Part shown: one piece after another, positions 1 through 10,413 of the stretch
Layout: every line of letters starts with the position of its first letter
Position numbering within the stretch: the first letter of the stretch is position 1
Assembly: GCA_038373885.1 (NCBI GenBank)
Contig: JAWZYV010012385.1
Location: 62,001-126,000, forward strand
Source: Cheiracanthium punctorium
Lineage: Eukaryota > Arthropoda > Arachnida > Araneae > Cheiracanthiidae
Reading direction: 5' to 3'
DNA length: 64,000 bases
The notes under the pieces: model-generated
Databases searched by the model: none
Seen by the model: only the letters and a program-made list of their open reading frames with translations
What the model was told of the DNA's origin: nothing
Program-made: the position numbers and the translations under genes

Positions 1-1249
1 ACTTTCGATTTTTACAGAAGAAATTCTATTTCTTTATCCCAATGGCTTTGAAAGAGTGAAACTTCATCAAGACAAAATCACTAATCACACTTAAAAAAGA
101 TAGCACTGCATTCCTTGAAAAAAAAATACAGGCATACATAAGTTTTCAACATATTCGTGCTAAGTCTCTTGACATTGCATCTTTGATCTATAGAAAAGTT
201 CTCTTTTAAAGCGCAAACCCACCAACGATCGATGGACTTTGGAAAATTGTGAAAGAGGGATGAAAATCAATAACCCTGAAAATTTTACAAAATATCTTTT
301 ATCATTGAAATCACGATGTAAACTTATTGTAAAGGAAACGGGCTATCTGACCGAACATAAAAAATGATAGGCTTTGTGTTTTAAACATGAATTACATGGT
401 TTCAAAATCGTTCTAGAAATGTGTAAACAAGCTCTGCATTTTATCACGCTAAGCATATTCAATACATATTAATAGTATTTTGTTTGAAATCGCTTTAGAT
501 CTGCAAAAGAGACTTTCAAGTTTACAGGACCGACAAACATTTGAACATTTTACAAAGGTATACCTACGAAACGAAACGTTTAAAAGATGCGTTTAAAGTT
601 AAAATAAACTTTTAAAATAAAAAGTTAAATTTCTAGGAAACGCCAGCATTTAATGCTATTGTGACTGAATGTGTGTTTTGTAATAAGCAGGGTATCATTT
701 AAAATATATGTTTTAAACATTAAAGAAGAATTTTACTAAGTTTACTTCGTAAAATAAATAATTATTTGTAAATTTTTCTTTAAACATAGGGTTTTTTTTT
801 AAAGTGTATGCGTGTAATCTTTACGCGCGATTGAAGTAAAACTTCTTTGACGTTTATGACACATATCACTGAAATGATTAAACTTTAACTTAATATCATA
901 TTATAATTTAAGTATATTTATAATTCATGTACTTTACAAAGATTATATAAATGTTATATTCATATTACTCATTGGAAATAGGTACTTGGATGTCATCATA
1001 ATTTATGTACGAAATTATAGGTTTGTGGTAACTATAATGTGAAACATAAATTTTACTCTCTAAATTTGCTAATTTTCTTGAAAATACAAAAATACAGCAT
1101 CTATCATTGTACCGAAACCCGTTGTTGATTGAACTCAAGAAGCATTCATAGTTAGATCAAATTTTTCTTTTAAAAATCAACTAACGGCTGAGAAAAATTA
1201 ACATTAAAATCTCCGGTAAGAATCATCGGTAATTCATGATAATTACTTA
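1..1249. other. AT-rich spacer, nothing recognised
   Basis: Strongly AT-rich DNA with no convincing coding frame, RNA gene, terminal inverted repeat or tandem array. It looks like intergenic or intronic sequence. Confidence 0.6.
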
Positions 1250-1745
1250 GAATCCAGGAAGTCTCCATGTTATAGTATTATTCTTTAACTGTTTTCTTAT
1301 ACCATTGTTCAGTCTGGAGGTTGGGTTTGAATATGGAGAATGTCCCCAGTCTACTATTATATTTTAGTATAGTCTAGAATTATACTTTAACTGTGTTCTT
1401 TAACTGATGGTTTCCTCTGTTAGTTGGGTTCGAATGCAGGTAGTGTATATATATTTTTTTTTTCTATCACGGTATTCTTAAGCGTCGATATCGTCTGCTT
1501 GTAGGATTCGAATTATTATTCTGTATCCGTGTTTTTAAACTGCAGGTTCTGTCTATTGTTTGGGATTGATTGCAGACAGGGTCCGTTTCTTTGTGGTGTT
1601 CCATCCCCGTGTTAAACCGTTGCTTGCTCCGTCTTGAGGTTGAATTAGAATCCACGGAGTTTCCATTTGTTATTCTTTTATTTTGTTATTAAATCGTTTG
1701 CAGCCAGTGTTTGTTTCTTTGTGGTGTTACATACCCGTATTCTTA
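1250..1745. repeat. Degenerate minisatellite, left part
   Basis: Loosely repeated units of about 60-70 bp. They share the motifs 'gttgggtttgaat', 'attgcagacaggg', 'tttctttgtggtgtt' and 'ccgtattcttaaa'. The same motifs return at 4090-4420 and 4870-4950, so the array seems to have been opened by later insertions, among them the Helitron at 1770. The short frames here are chance frames. Confidence 0.5.
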
Positions 1746-2401
1746 AATCGTTGTATATATATATCATTATCCTAACTAATATTATAAATGCGAAAGTGAG
1801 TTTGTTTGTTTGTTTGTTTATGACGCTTTCACGCCTAAACCGCTGAATAAATTATGATGAATTTTGGTTTTAGATATAGATGGGACCCTGGAGAAGGTTA
1901 TAGCCTACTTAGAATTTTAGATTTTTAATTATTTCGTTAATTATTAATTAAAAAACATTTTTACGTTACCATGCTTGGCGAGTTCCGCCCGTATCAAGTG
2001 ATTCATGTTTTGAGCTAACAAGAATGCTATTACTTCAATGAAGAAGCACGTGCATCTGAAAAACATTAAATAATACGGAAATTATGCCAGTTTTATATCA
2101 AATCAATCTATCTCTAATAATAAAAATGAATGTTCTCCAGACAAATCTACAGAAAGCAGAGCTTTGAAAATTTGAGCATGACTGGGCCCATGCCTTCGGT
2201 AAAGTGTACCTGAGGCTCAGAAATTTTAATTACTTTTCCAACTATTAATTAAAAACCGTTTTATCGCCCGCACAAATGATTTATGCTTTTGAAATAAAGC
2301 ATAAATTCTATTTTCAAAATAACATGCATTTGGAAAACATAAATAAGTATGGAAATTAAAATGATTTGACGCCAAATTAAAAAGCATAAATAAAGAAAAT
2401 T

Positions 2402-2571
2402 GTACTTACGTATTATCCCGGCGGTTCGCCAAGACCAGCGATTTGTTGCCGAGATAAATGCCGGGCACATGAAATTATTAATGGTTTTGAATACGATTGG
2501 CAACAATTTGGCAACTCATTTGACGAAGAAACAGTTTAGCGGGAATGACTGCTGGGATAATACGTAAGTAC
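2402..2571. mobile_element. Small inverted-repeat (MITE-like) insert
   Basis: Perfect 18-bp inverted termini, GTACTTACGTATTATCCC at 2402-2419 and its complement at 2554-2571, enclose about 134 bp. No clear target duplication was found, so the superfamily is unknown. It lies inside the Helitron. The frame at 2261-2506 on the minus strand is chance. Confidence 0.55.
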
Positions 2572-2899
2572 CAAGAAGAGTCCAGATGTGTTTCTTAAAG
2601 TTCGTAAATTTCCAAATCCTACCAATACTATAAATGTGTACGTATATGTGTTTGGATGTTTTTGACTGAATCACACAAAAATGGTTGGAAAAATTTGTAA
2701 TGAAGATAGCTTATGCCCTGGATTAACATACAGGCAACCCTTCAAGCATATAGCATAAATAATTCTTTTACAAAGACACTCAAAATAATGCTAATGCATT
2801 GCGCTCTATGGAAATTTTGCAGCTACTAAACCGATTTTAAAACTTTTTTCACTAATTGAAAGTCCTAGGCTATATGGTCCTTGGCCTACAGGGTCCTAT

Positions 2900-3080
2900 C
2901 CCTATATGGGGACTTCCTCTGTGTGGAATTTTCTAAGGGATCCTAACCCGTATTTTCGCGAGGTTTTGGAAAAAAAACACGGAAAACTGCGAGCGGCTAG
3001 GTCGACAGGCGCGACCGAAGTTTGAACCTGGCACCTCCCGCCTTCCAGTTTTGAGAGTAGAACCTCTTAGACACTGGGGG
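2900..3080 (-). repeat. tRNA-derived SINE, copy 1 (minus)
   Basis: On the minus strand there is a pol III-like head with a B-box-like GGTTCAAACTTC (complement of about 3019-3030). A body follows whose core (about 2933-2993) matches the copy at 5660-5825: 'gttttccgtg' then 'cgggttaggatcccttag'. The head is diverged from any tRNA I can name. It lies inside the Helitron at 1770-3710. Confidence 0.6.
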
Positions 3081-3532
3081 GACCCTGAGTGTTATAGACT
3101 ACCTTCTACGCATATATCACACATAGTTTTTTTTACAGAGATACTCATAAGAATTACATTACTCTCTATGTGTACCTCGGTAAGTACTGAACCGATTCCA
3201 AAACTTTCTTTCGCTGATAGTAAGCTACACTATTCTTGAGTATTATAGGCTAAAATTCATGCATGTAGCGCAAATAGTTCCTTTACAGGAACAATCAAAA
3301 TAATTCTAATACATTACGCTCTATGGGCATCTCTTTAACTACAGAATCGATTCTAAAACTTTTTCGCTAATAGAAAGCTGCACTATTCCTGATTAACATA
3401 GGCTAAAATTCATGCATATAACATAAATATTTCTTTTACAAAAACACTCGAAGAAGCTCGGAAATACTGTCGTAACTGTCTCTATTCGCCAAATGCCTGA
3501 AAAAAATCTAAATTTAGTAAGTCTGCATACTC

Positions 3533-3585
3533 TCTTATTTTAAATGAAGTATACTACCATGAATTATACTTCATTTAAAATAAGA
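3533..3585. repeat. Perfect hairpin, 21-bp arms
   Basis: Arms 3533-3553 and 3565-3585 are exact reverse complements, with an 11-base loop. It lies about 125 bp from the Helitron 3' end, too far to be the usual terminal hairpin. Confidence 0.85.
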
Positions 3586-3710
3586 ATAAAGCAAATAATA
3601 TTTAAATGCAGTTTCTTTAGTCGCAAACATATTTGTTAATCACACATGCTTCATTTCTCTCGGGACCTACATCTAACGCCGACGTGGACGAAGTCGCGGG
3701 TAGCCGCTAG

Positions 3711-4089
3711 TAAATATATATATATCATCACTATATATAAATATATATATCATTACACTATATATATCATTATAAATTACTATATATATCATTATAAATT
3801 AAAATATTGCGTTAAAACAAACTAGATTCTTCTAAATTTACTAACATTTCTTAAAATACAGCTTTTGGGCAAAATAATAACAGACATGACATACATAATA
3901 ATAATAATATCACTTCGCTTCGAAACTATTGCCTATAATCATTACGAAATAGTATTCAAAGACAATTATGTATTTAAAACAAATCTGAAACCAGTAATTA
4001 CTATATATCTTAAGTTTATGTATTTAAATTTTTGAAGTTCTGCTAATTCAACGATCTCCATTTACTCCGTCTTGATGGAAATATAAACA
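3711..4089. repeat. AT-rich low-complexity stretch
   Basis: Short repeated 'tatatatcattataaat' units at about 3716-3800 are followed by AT-rich DNA. No gene was seen. Confidence 0.6.
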
Positions 4090-4950
4090 ACCTGAGATGC
4101 GCAGAAGCAGAAGATGCGCAGTCACCCAGTGTGCGTAGTGCCATCTGTTTGCAACTACGGAGTTATCCTACTTTCTAAGAGAAGTGTCTTCTCCTATAAA
4201 TTTACCTTCGTGGGATCGAAGTATGATCCTCCAACAGTCTTCTTAAACGAATATTTCCTTCTGCTGTTTAGGTTCGTTTGCAGCCGCTATCCCTTTAATT
4301 GTGGTGTTCCACCCCCTTCTTCTGTATGGAAGTTGGGTTACAATCCAGGAAAAGTGTTCTTAAACTGACGTTTCCATCTATTGTTCCCAGGGATCGATCT
4401 ACAGACTTGGGGGCCCAGGGCACATATACTTTTGGGGGCGCCTGCACAAAAATTTTCCGCAGAATATTACTTAATTAAATTAAGATAAAACCAATTATCA
4501 TTCCTAAGTTAGCCATACGTAAACATTTACAAATCAGTAAAATGTCACGACAGATACCACTTACATGAATTTTACGATTTTGAAATGTTTTTATGGGTAT
4601 TTACAGCCGTCACACACCTTTGAAAAGATAAAAGGAGGAGCATGCTGAGGTGTCCGAACGAATTTGAGAATATCGAATTTATCGAATGTCGAATCGAATG
4701 CATAATTTTTAGCGTTACAAGTTATATTAAATTCAAAATTTTGAATATTTGTGATGAAATGAAATAATCAGAAATTTTTCTCTTGAGAGATAATTTTAGT
4801 AGCTATTATGATTATATACTCCAAAAAATCGGGGGCCCAGGGCACGTGCCCCGAATGCCCCACCGAAATCAGTCTCTGTGTTCCGATTCGATTGCAGGCA
4901 GGTTCCATTTCTTTGTGATTTTCCAAAACCATGTATTGTATATTATTCAT
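4090..4950. repeat. Minisatellite, right part, with a probable hAT-related fragment
   Basis: Minisatellite motifs seen at 1250-1745 recur at about 4090-4405 and 4870-4950. Between them, 'gggggcccagggcac' occurs twice (4410 and 4830), once followed by 'tttgggggcgcc' and once by 'gtgcccc'. Both phrases are typical of a family of hAT-like non-autonomous elements. The exact ends and a target duplication could not be fixed. Confidence 0.4.
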
Positions 4951-5480
4951 CTAAAAATAAGGATTATCGAGAAACTCCTGTGAGGTTGGGATTACATGTA
5001 AAATATTATGTTGGATATACCTGCAAAACACTTATTGATATATAAATAAAGATTGATGTCTCTAAGATACGGCTCTTGAATGTTTTTCTCTAACACGTTC
5101 CGCGTATTTTTACACGATGAATTCGGGGAACGGCGAAAGCAGGTCGAAAAGGTAGGATTTTTAGCGGTTCTTCTTTTTCGGAGCGCACACGTCACTTCCT
5201 TTACTGAGCGTTACTTCCGCCAGAAAAAAAATCTGAGTTACTCCCTAGTCGCCACTAAAGAAATTTTACTTAAAAAAAAAGAGCTAAGATTGCACAATGC
5301 ATATCACAAATACACGCATTTGAGTAGTGCTAACCTTTATTTAAAAATAAATTATCTTCGAATTAAGTTAGTCTGGTATTGTCATCTATTATGTAAAATA
5401 AAATATAAAAAAAACCAGTTCATGAGAATTGATATGCTTTTATCTTTCTGTCGCAAAATATTGTAATACTGTTGCCCAAA
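4951..5480. other. Unassigned; a GC-richer patch at about 5080-5225
   Basis: AT-rich DNA holding a patch of higher GC (about 5080-5225) with overlapping open frames on both strands (128 aa plus, 67 aa minus). Neither frame resembles a known family. On the minus strand the patch includes GGAAGTGACG, which resembles an ETS/CRE-type site. A promoter or non-coding exon is possible but unsupported. Confidence 0.25.
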
Positions 5481-5483
5481 AAT

Positions 5484-5607
5484 ATGACGGACACGGGTAG
5501 TCCCGAGCGTGGAACCCTAATGTCTACCGTGTTCAACATCTTATGCACTCGGTCATGGTGGGACCATTGTGGATAAAGTATAAATATATAACGAGGATTC
5601 ACATTAT
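5484..5607 (-). repeat. tRNA-derived SINE of the Leu/Ser-like type (minus)
   Basis: The minus strand reads 'CCACCATGACCGAGTGCATAAG' in its first part (A-box-like, complement of 5540-5562), then a B-box-like GGGTTCCACGCTC. The same head occurs in the plus-strand copy at 48780. The body is short and probably truncated. Confidence 0.55.
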
Positions 5608-5659
5608 TACTGAGGAGGCTACGGCAGATGTTAGATATCAGAACGAAGGATGAAAAATA

Positions 5660-5825
5660 CTAGACGCCTAACCATGGCATTGTGGTTATGTCACTGGAAA
5701 TGGTAGACGGGCGAAGTGTGAAGGTCCCAAGTTCGGATCCCGTCGCGCGTCCTTCGACCTAACCATTCGGAGTTTTCCGTGGTTTTCACGGAAACGGGTT
5801 AGGACCCCTTAGAAAGACCCCCACG
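5660..5825 (+). repeat. tRNA-derived SINE, copy 2 (plus)
   Basis: An A-box-like 'tggcattgtggttatgtcac' is followed by a B-box-like 'agttcggatcccg' at about 5729-5742. A core with 'ggagttttccgtgg' and 'gggttaggaccccttag' is shared with the inverted copy at 2900-3080. I saw no poly(A) tail or clear target duplication. Confidence 0.6.
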
Positions 5826-5944
5826 GAGGGTATCCCCCTTGTGCTGTACTACTGACGAGGATTTAAAATCGCGATTCGAGCCAAGCACACAAATCCGATA
5901 TACGTGTTCACAATAGCAACAACTTACTAGACATTCAAATAGGT

Positions 5945-6440
5945 CGTTAGCAAATATTTGCCAACATAAAGGAGGGCGACTGAAAAGCATTTCTTTCGAA
6001 GAAAAGATCGGGAAAAAATATTTACTTAAATTGAATAAAGAATTTCGAACGGTACTCACCCCACTCCAATACGCTTCCAGCCTGCAAACTAAAGCCGATA
6101 ACTGGCCACAAAAATTACATAAATAACTAAAGAATAACATTAGCACTTTTTTTGGAAATGAATAAATGAAAATTATATTTATTTGAAAATGAATAGATTT
6201 CGATAAATTTCTAGTTAGCACTGCCGAATTTAATAACAAATAGATATATACATTACAGCAGCCACAAATCAGTGCGAATCTGCTTTTCGAATGCAAACCA
6301 GAACTGAAACTCTCGAGAAGGATTCTGGGAAAAGGACAGAGTTGCCACTTCACTTCTCACAAAACTTTCTTCTCGGAAGTGTACATTTCACGCTGAATGA
6401 AACACCGTCTATAAAATGAATAGGCATTTCTGTCCGAACA
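5945..6440 (-). repeat. 3' LTR of the BEL/Pao element
   Basis: 496 bp, close in sequence to 10414-10942. The outer end has changed (cgttagca instead of tgttaaca). It lacks the hairpin insert found in the other LTR. The adjacent internal sequence shows only a weak purine run (GGGAAAA on the minus strand) where a polypurine tract is expected. Confidence 0.9.
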
Positions 6441-6943
6441 TTTTCCCGGAGGGGGGAGGGCGAGGTCATCGAAGGCAGGCGAGTAAACTCCTGGATCGGA
6501 CGCTGGAAGCTTCCTGGAGCAGTCCTCAGGGTGACCAGTCTCATGAAGTCGTCCGGAGCAGGCTGAATGGTGATGCACAGGGAATACAGATATTTTCTCT
6601 TCCACCTCTGCCAGACAGCCGACTGCAGTTTTCCAAAAAAGTTAAACCTGCAAGAAAGACTAAAATTTGGGTTAGGAATGAGTTCGGTAGAATGTGAGTG
6701 GAAGTGATGTAACTGAACCCAGATGAGGAAGTGACACAAGAGGTGAAGGTTTAACGAATAGTTCTGGATTATGGCATCTTGCGTTAATTTGTGTAAAGTT
6801 TTAAGATAAGAGGCACCAACGATATAACAGTAATTGTCCGAATAAATGTCAGGCGGCCAACCATGTCGTGTCACAAACCATTTCAAAGTGCATAAAAATG
6901 CTTCTGTGACTGACTTTTCTGGATGCGATTTCGTTAGGAGCAT
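6350..6943 (-). pseudogene. BEL/Pao integrase remnant
   Basis: The 197-aa frame starts inside the integrase catalytic core. TEAF at residues 13-16 and IYSDN at 33-37 match the segment around the second catalytic Asp of BEL integrases, followed by VGA. The rest of the core is then lost. The C-terminal part resumes with a W-K-R-K-Y-L segment (near residue 115) and an RP..F..LPS tail typical of the Pao integrase C-terminus. The frame runs into the 3' LTR, as in intact elements. The zinc-binding N-terminus is not recognisable. Not functional. Confidence 0.8.
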
Positions 6944-7042
6944 TTGATGTTTTACAGCTTTACAGGCCTCGGAGAGTTTGCTGTCATTTAAAGGGCCCGT
7001 AAATTTCGAAAAGAAATGAGCATTGTGTCCAAACCGCTTTAT

Positions 7043-8740
7043 TCAAGCGACGACTCTTATTTTCGTACAAGACAAACGAGTAAGTATGCTCCAGTTTTTC
7101 GAAGCTTGAGTGTCACCGGATGAATTTGGGCGATCACGTTCCTCGGATGCATCCTTTCCAATGACCACATTTATGAACGAAAGTGTGTCTGATGATTCGA
7201 ACAACCATTGGGGACAAGACCCCAAGTGTCGCAGCTCCTTATTTGGTGTAGATGGAGGCCACGATTTGCGCAGTCAGCAGGGTTAAATTTACTGAGAAGG
7301 TGACGACGGTCTGTTGTGATTGTCAAGGTTCGAATTCGGTTTGCTCGATGTTGAACAAACTGGATGCCTTTAGCTGGTGGATTTTGAATCCAGCTAAGAG
7401 TAATAGTCGAATCGGTCCACAGAAAAGGTTTATGGATCGAGAATGGTAGGATATCTTTAACCGCATTGTTTAAGTCCGCCAAAAGAAGAGTTGAACAAAG
7501 TTCCAGCCTTGGCATTGTAACGGGACTGAAGGGCTCAATCGCGATTTTAGCAGCAGTCAATATGACTTGACCTGGATTACTCAAGATTTGAGATCACTTA
7601 GCTCTGCAAATGCATTAGTCGAAGTATTACAGAAGTCATGAACTTGAATTTTTACCGGCTGGGAACAGTTTATAAATCGAGTAATGGTCATAGTTTTGAA
7701 TGACTGCATTTGGAAGCAGAATTGGTTACAGTCAAGATCTGAAATTCGCTGGGAAGAATCGGGATTTAATGAATGCGAGGCTGTTTGAACTTTAAATGAG
7801 TCAGGTAGATGAGATATAGAGTCTTGCCAGTTCGACAAACATTTCCTTAAATGAGAATCCCCCGATTTAAATGACTGTGGAAGCTCAAAATTCAGAGATT
7901 TCGTGGAATCAACTGAGGAATAACCATGATCGACATACATGTTATATTCTACTGACATGACAGCAGGTGGAAAATGGTTCTCATCCGTAGAGTCTCTGAA
8001 ACTGGTAGGTTCACAATGGGCTACCGATTTTATTTCAACGACTTCTTGCAGTTTTAAAGCATGACAACTGACTGACATCTGACTATGAGACGATGGCTCT
8101 TGGGAAAGACTTCTGATTTTCCCCGTCAACATGTATCCCAAGCTAGTGGGTATGGCGAAAGGTTCACCAGGCTTTCCTTGCATTGCTGGTCCAATAATTA
8201 AGGATCCGAATACATCTGTGCCTAAGAGCAGATCAATTTTGCTTGCTGTCTGAAAGTCTGGGTCGGCTAATTTGAGATTACGAATATGAGGCCAAGTCGT
8301 TTTGCGATATGGTTACTACCCCATATCGCAATGGGGTATGGGGTAGTAACCATACCCCATTGCGATATGGGGCACTGTTATGACAATCGACTATGGTTAT
8401 GGTTTTACGATATGGTTACTACCCCACTTCCTAACTGGAAGTTAGGAAGTGGGGTAGTAACCATATTAACAACGAGTGCCGTTAAAGGCTGAAATCGATT
8501 CGAAAAATGAGGTGAAAACTCCAGTGTTGTAGAATATAAGCAAGTTTCTGGTGGCATGCCATTAATTCCTACCAACTGATTAGTGCCTGATAATCGCAAA
8601 TTTAGAGTTGTTGCGCATTTATTTGAAATTAACGAATTTTGAGAGGCATTATCAATTAATGCTTTGCATTGAATAATTTTACCACTAGGCGATTTAACCT
8701 TAATGAGAGCTGTAGATAACAGAACATTAAAATTTCCAGT
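7043..8740 (-). pseudogene. BEL/Pao protease-RT-RNase H remnant
   Basis: Reading right to left, there is a protease C-terminal segment with DLLLGTDVF (just right of 8183), then GYMLTG and the linker leading into RT. The RT fingers and palm are mostly missing, with a jump of a few hundred residues near 7970. What remains includes the active-site box as YVDH (frame residues 83-86; family YVDD) and the following thumb. After a frameshift near 7584 comes Pao-type RNase H with PRLEL (residues 25-29), WTDST (56-60) and NPADCANRG (101-109). 7043-7225 is RNase H-integrase linker with a shifted frame. A hairpin cluster (8303-8466) interrupts the protease. Confidence 0.85.
8303..8466. repeat. Chain of three perfect hairpins made from local protease sequence
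   Basis: Hairpin 1: arms 8303-8312 and 8321-8330, loop TTACTACC. Hairpin 2: arms 8321-8341 and 8350-8370, loop GGTAGTAA. It shares an arm with hairpin 1, and its loop is the complement of the first loop. Hairpin 3: arms 8410-8436 and 8440-8466 (27 bp each), loop GGA. The motif GGTTACTACCCCA and its complement alternate through all three. The right arm of hairpin 3 on the minus strand continues the protease frame (M-V-T-T-P-L-P-N), so the extra copies probably derive from the element's own sequence. Confidence 0.9.
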
Positions 8741-8745
8741 TGCGT

Positions 8746-10163
8746 TTAGGCTTTAGGCACTGATTCTTTCAGATTTTCGTTAACCTGATTTGCAGAATTC
8801 GGTTTAAAAACATGTAAAGAACTGTGGTGGGGTAAATAGCATGCCTTGCATTTAATGCTAATTCGGCAATCAGTAACGTCGTGATTACTTCTCAAGCAAT
8901 TTTCACATAAGGATTTAGATTTAACTATCTCCCACCTATCCTGAACATTCATGCTATTAAATTTTGGACATTTGAATAATTGATGCACTTGTAAACAAGC
9001 AACACATTTGTTATCATGAACTTTAACAAAGTTTATAACACTTGATTTCTTTATCCCAATTACCTCCTGATGTTTCTTAAAAGTAATTTGTATACCTTCC
9101 ATCTTAGTCAAACTAAATGCCTCCTTCTCAATGAATGCCCTAAATGAATCAAAATCTGGAATTATGTGATTTCCTTCTAGGCTTAATTCCCATCTTTGCC
9201 TAACAGAATTATCCAGTTTCGTTAACATAAAATTAACAAAAATTAAATCACTTAGCGAATTGGATTCAAGTCCTAACGTTTTAAAATTTCTAACACTTTC
9301 ATTGACTGTGTCAATCAATTGTAACATAGATTTATTATCGTCAATTTCATTTAACTTAAGCATAAAAACTTTATTGGCTTATTGCCAGTTGACGTTTATT
9401 TTCGTAACGATTGCAAAGAATCTCCCAAAAGTTTTTTAAATTTTCATCCTTTAATGGAAAGCTTCTTATGAGTTTAAATGCATCTCCTTTTACACACGTT
9501 TGCAAATACTGAAGCTTTTCAATATCCGTAAGATTAGGATTATTAAAAATGGATGACTTAAATAACTCCTTGAATGATATCCACGAATCGAAATCACCAT
9601 AGAAATTTGGTAGGGATGGACGCGAGACGACTTTTTGCGAGACGAGACAGAGATTTACAGCTTTTTTGCGAGACGAGACAACCATTTTTAACATTATGAT
9701 ATAGGGATTTTTGCGAGACGAGACAAAGCTTTTCGGCTGTTTTGCGAGACGCGAGACGCCAATTTTCCGTCTCGCGTCCATCCCTAAAATTTGGTATCTC
9801 TAATTTCGGCAATTTAACAACTCTTTCCTTGTTATTTGCGACTCCACCATTTAAATTAGCTTCCGGTTTATTTTTGACTTTATTGAATTCCGAATTAGTT
9901 TTGTTTTCTAAATCTACTCCTAAATCCAAAATTAAATCTTGGAAGTCTAACAAGGTTTGCATGAATTCTTCGGATTCATTCTGCGACAGTTCAGCAAACG
10001 CATTTTCTAGATCTTGTTCTAACGGTCTTAATTTAGCCTTCAAAACTTTTACCCTATTCTGTTCTGCACTGTCGCAATTCTGGATAGATATTTTAAATAA
10101 TAGCGATTCCAATAGTTTCCCTACCGCTTTAAAATGTACTGACGCTTTAGACGATTTCCCCAT
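8746..10163 (-). pseudogene. BEL/Pao gag remnant with zinc knuckles
   Basis: The N-terminal part (from 10163) is rich in Lys and Glu and ends in L-P-K-L-E-I-P-N-F before the MITE at 9611-9786. Past the MITE the gag capsid-like region continues (F-D-S-W..F..L-F, residues typical of the UBN2/DUF1759 segment). A frameshift near 9371 leads to the last part (9363-8746, 205 aa). That part has Cys/His clusters C120-C123-H127-C132, C153-C156-H161-C166 (CX2CX4HX4C) and C172-C175-H179-H184. The arrangement is characteristic of BEL/Pao gag. Role: nucleocapsid and particle assembly. It is inactive here because of the MITE and the frameshift. Confidence 0.85.
9611..9786. mobile_element. hAT-type MITE inserted in gag
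   Basis: 176 bp with inverted termini TAGGGATGGACGCGAGACG at both ends. It is flanked by a perfect 8-bp duplication, aaatttgg, at 9603-9610 and 9787-9794. An 8-bp duplication and a TAGGG start fit the hAT superfamily. Inside are repeated units TTTTTGCGAGACGAGACA at 9632-9649, 9663-9680 and 9708-9725, and a partial one near 9739. Such subterminal repeats are typical transposase binding sites (inference). No coding. Confidence 0.85.
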
Positions 10164-10388
10164 GCTTAATCTTTAAAAGCACAATAACAGCACAGAAACC
10201 GATTCTGCAAATCACAGTACACTTACACTTCAGTAAAGAAAATAACACACCATAAGAATGTAAACCCAAAGACTTGTTTTAATACGAATAAAAATAAACA
10301 TCGAAAATTTCTCCCAAACACGGGCAAAACAACGCCTAAGCGCAACAAACATGAACTGAAACTAATGAACTTTACATCTACAGGTCGC

Positions 10389-10405
10389 TCCGGCTCGACG
10401 GACCA
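10389..10405 (-). promoter_or_regulatory. Primer binding site, tRNA-Tyr-like
   Basis: The minus strand TGGTCCGTCGAGCCGGA starts 8 bases inside the 5' LTR. Its complement ends in CCA. From memory it matches the 3' end of eukaryotic tRNA-Tyr with one mismatch. It would prime minus-strand DNA synthesis. Confidence 0.65.
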
Positions 10406-10413
10406 ACTAATTA

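Larger units (their letters stand above)
1770..3710 (+). mobile_element. Non-autonomous Helitron
   Basis: The element starts with TCCTAACTAATATTATAAA, a widespread arthropod Helitron-type 5' end. It ends in CTAG at 3707-3710. It sits between A (1769) and T (3711), the known Helitron target rule. Just before the end is a short hairpin (CGAC at 3680-3683, GTCG at 3693-3696) followed by ten bases and CTAG. There is no Rep/helicase coding. The body holds several diverged copies of a unit of about 150 bp containing 'cgctctatgg' and 'aaccgatt', a minus-strand SINE (about 2900-3080), an inverted-repeat insert (2402-2571) and a perfect hairpin (3533-3585). The ends are clear. Family assignment is inferred from the end structure. 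Confidence 0.75.

Noticed and set aside
5799..6353. 184-aa minus-strand frame
   Set aside because: It crosses the LTR boundary into flanking SINE sequence and is low in motif content. A chance frame through LTR DNA.
8286..8599. Opposing open frames of 64-68 aa
   Set aside because: Both arise from the hairpin cluster, whose symmetry keeps frames open on the two strands.
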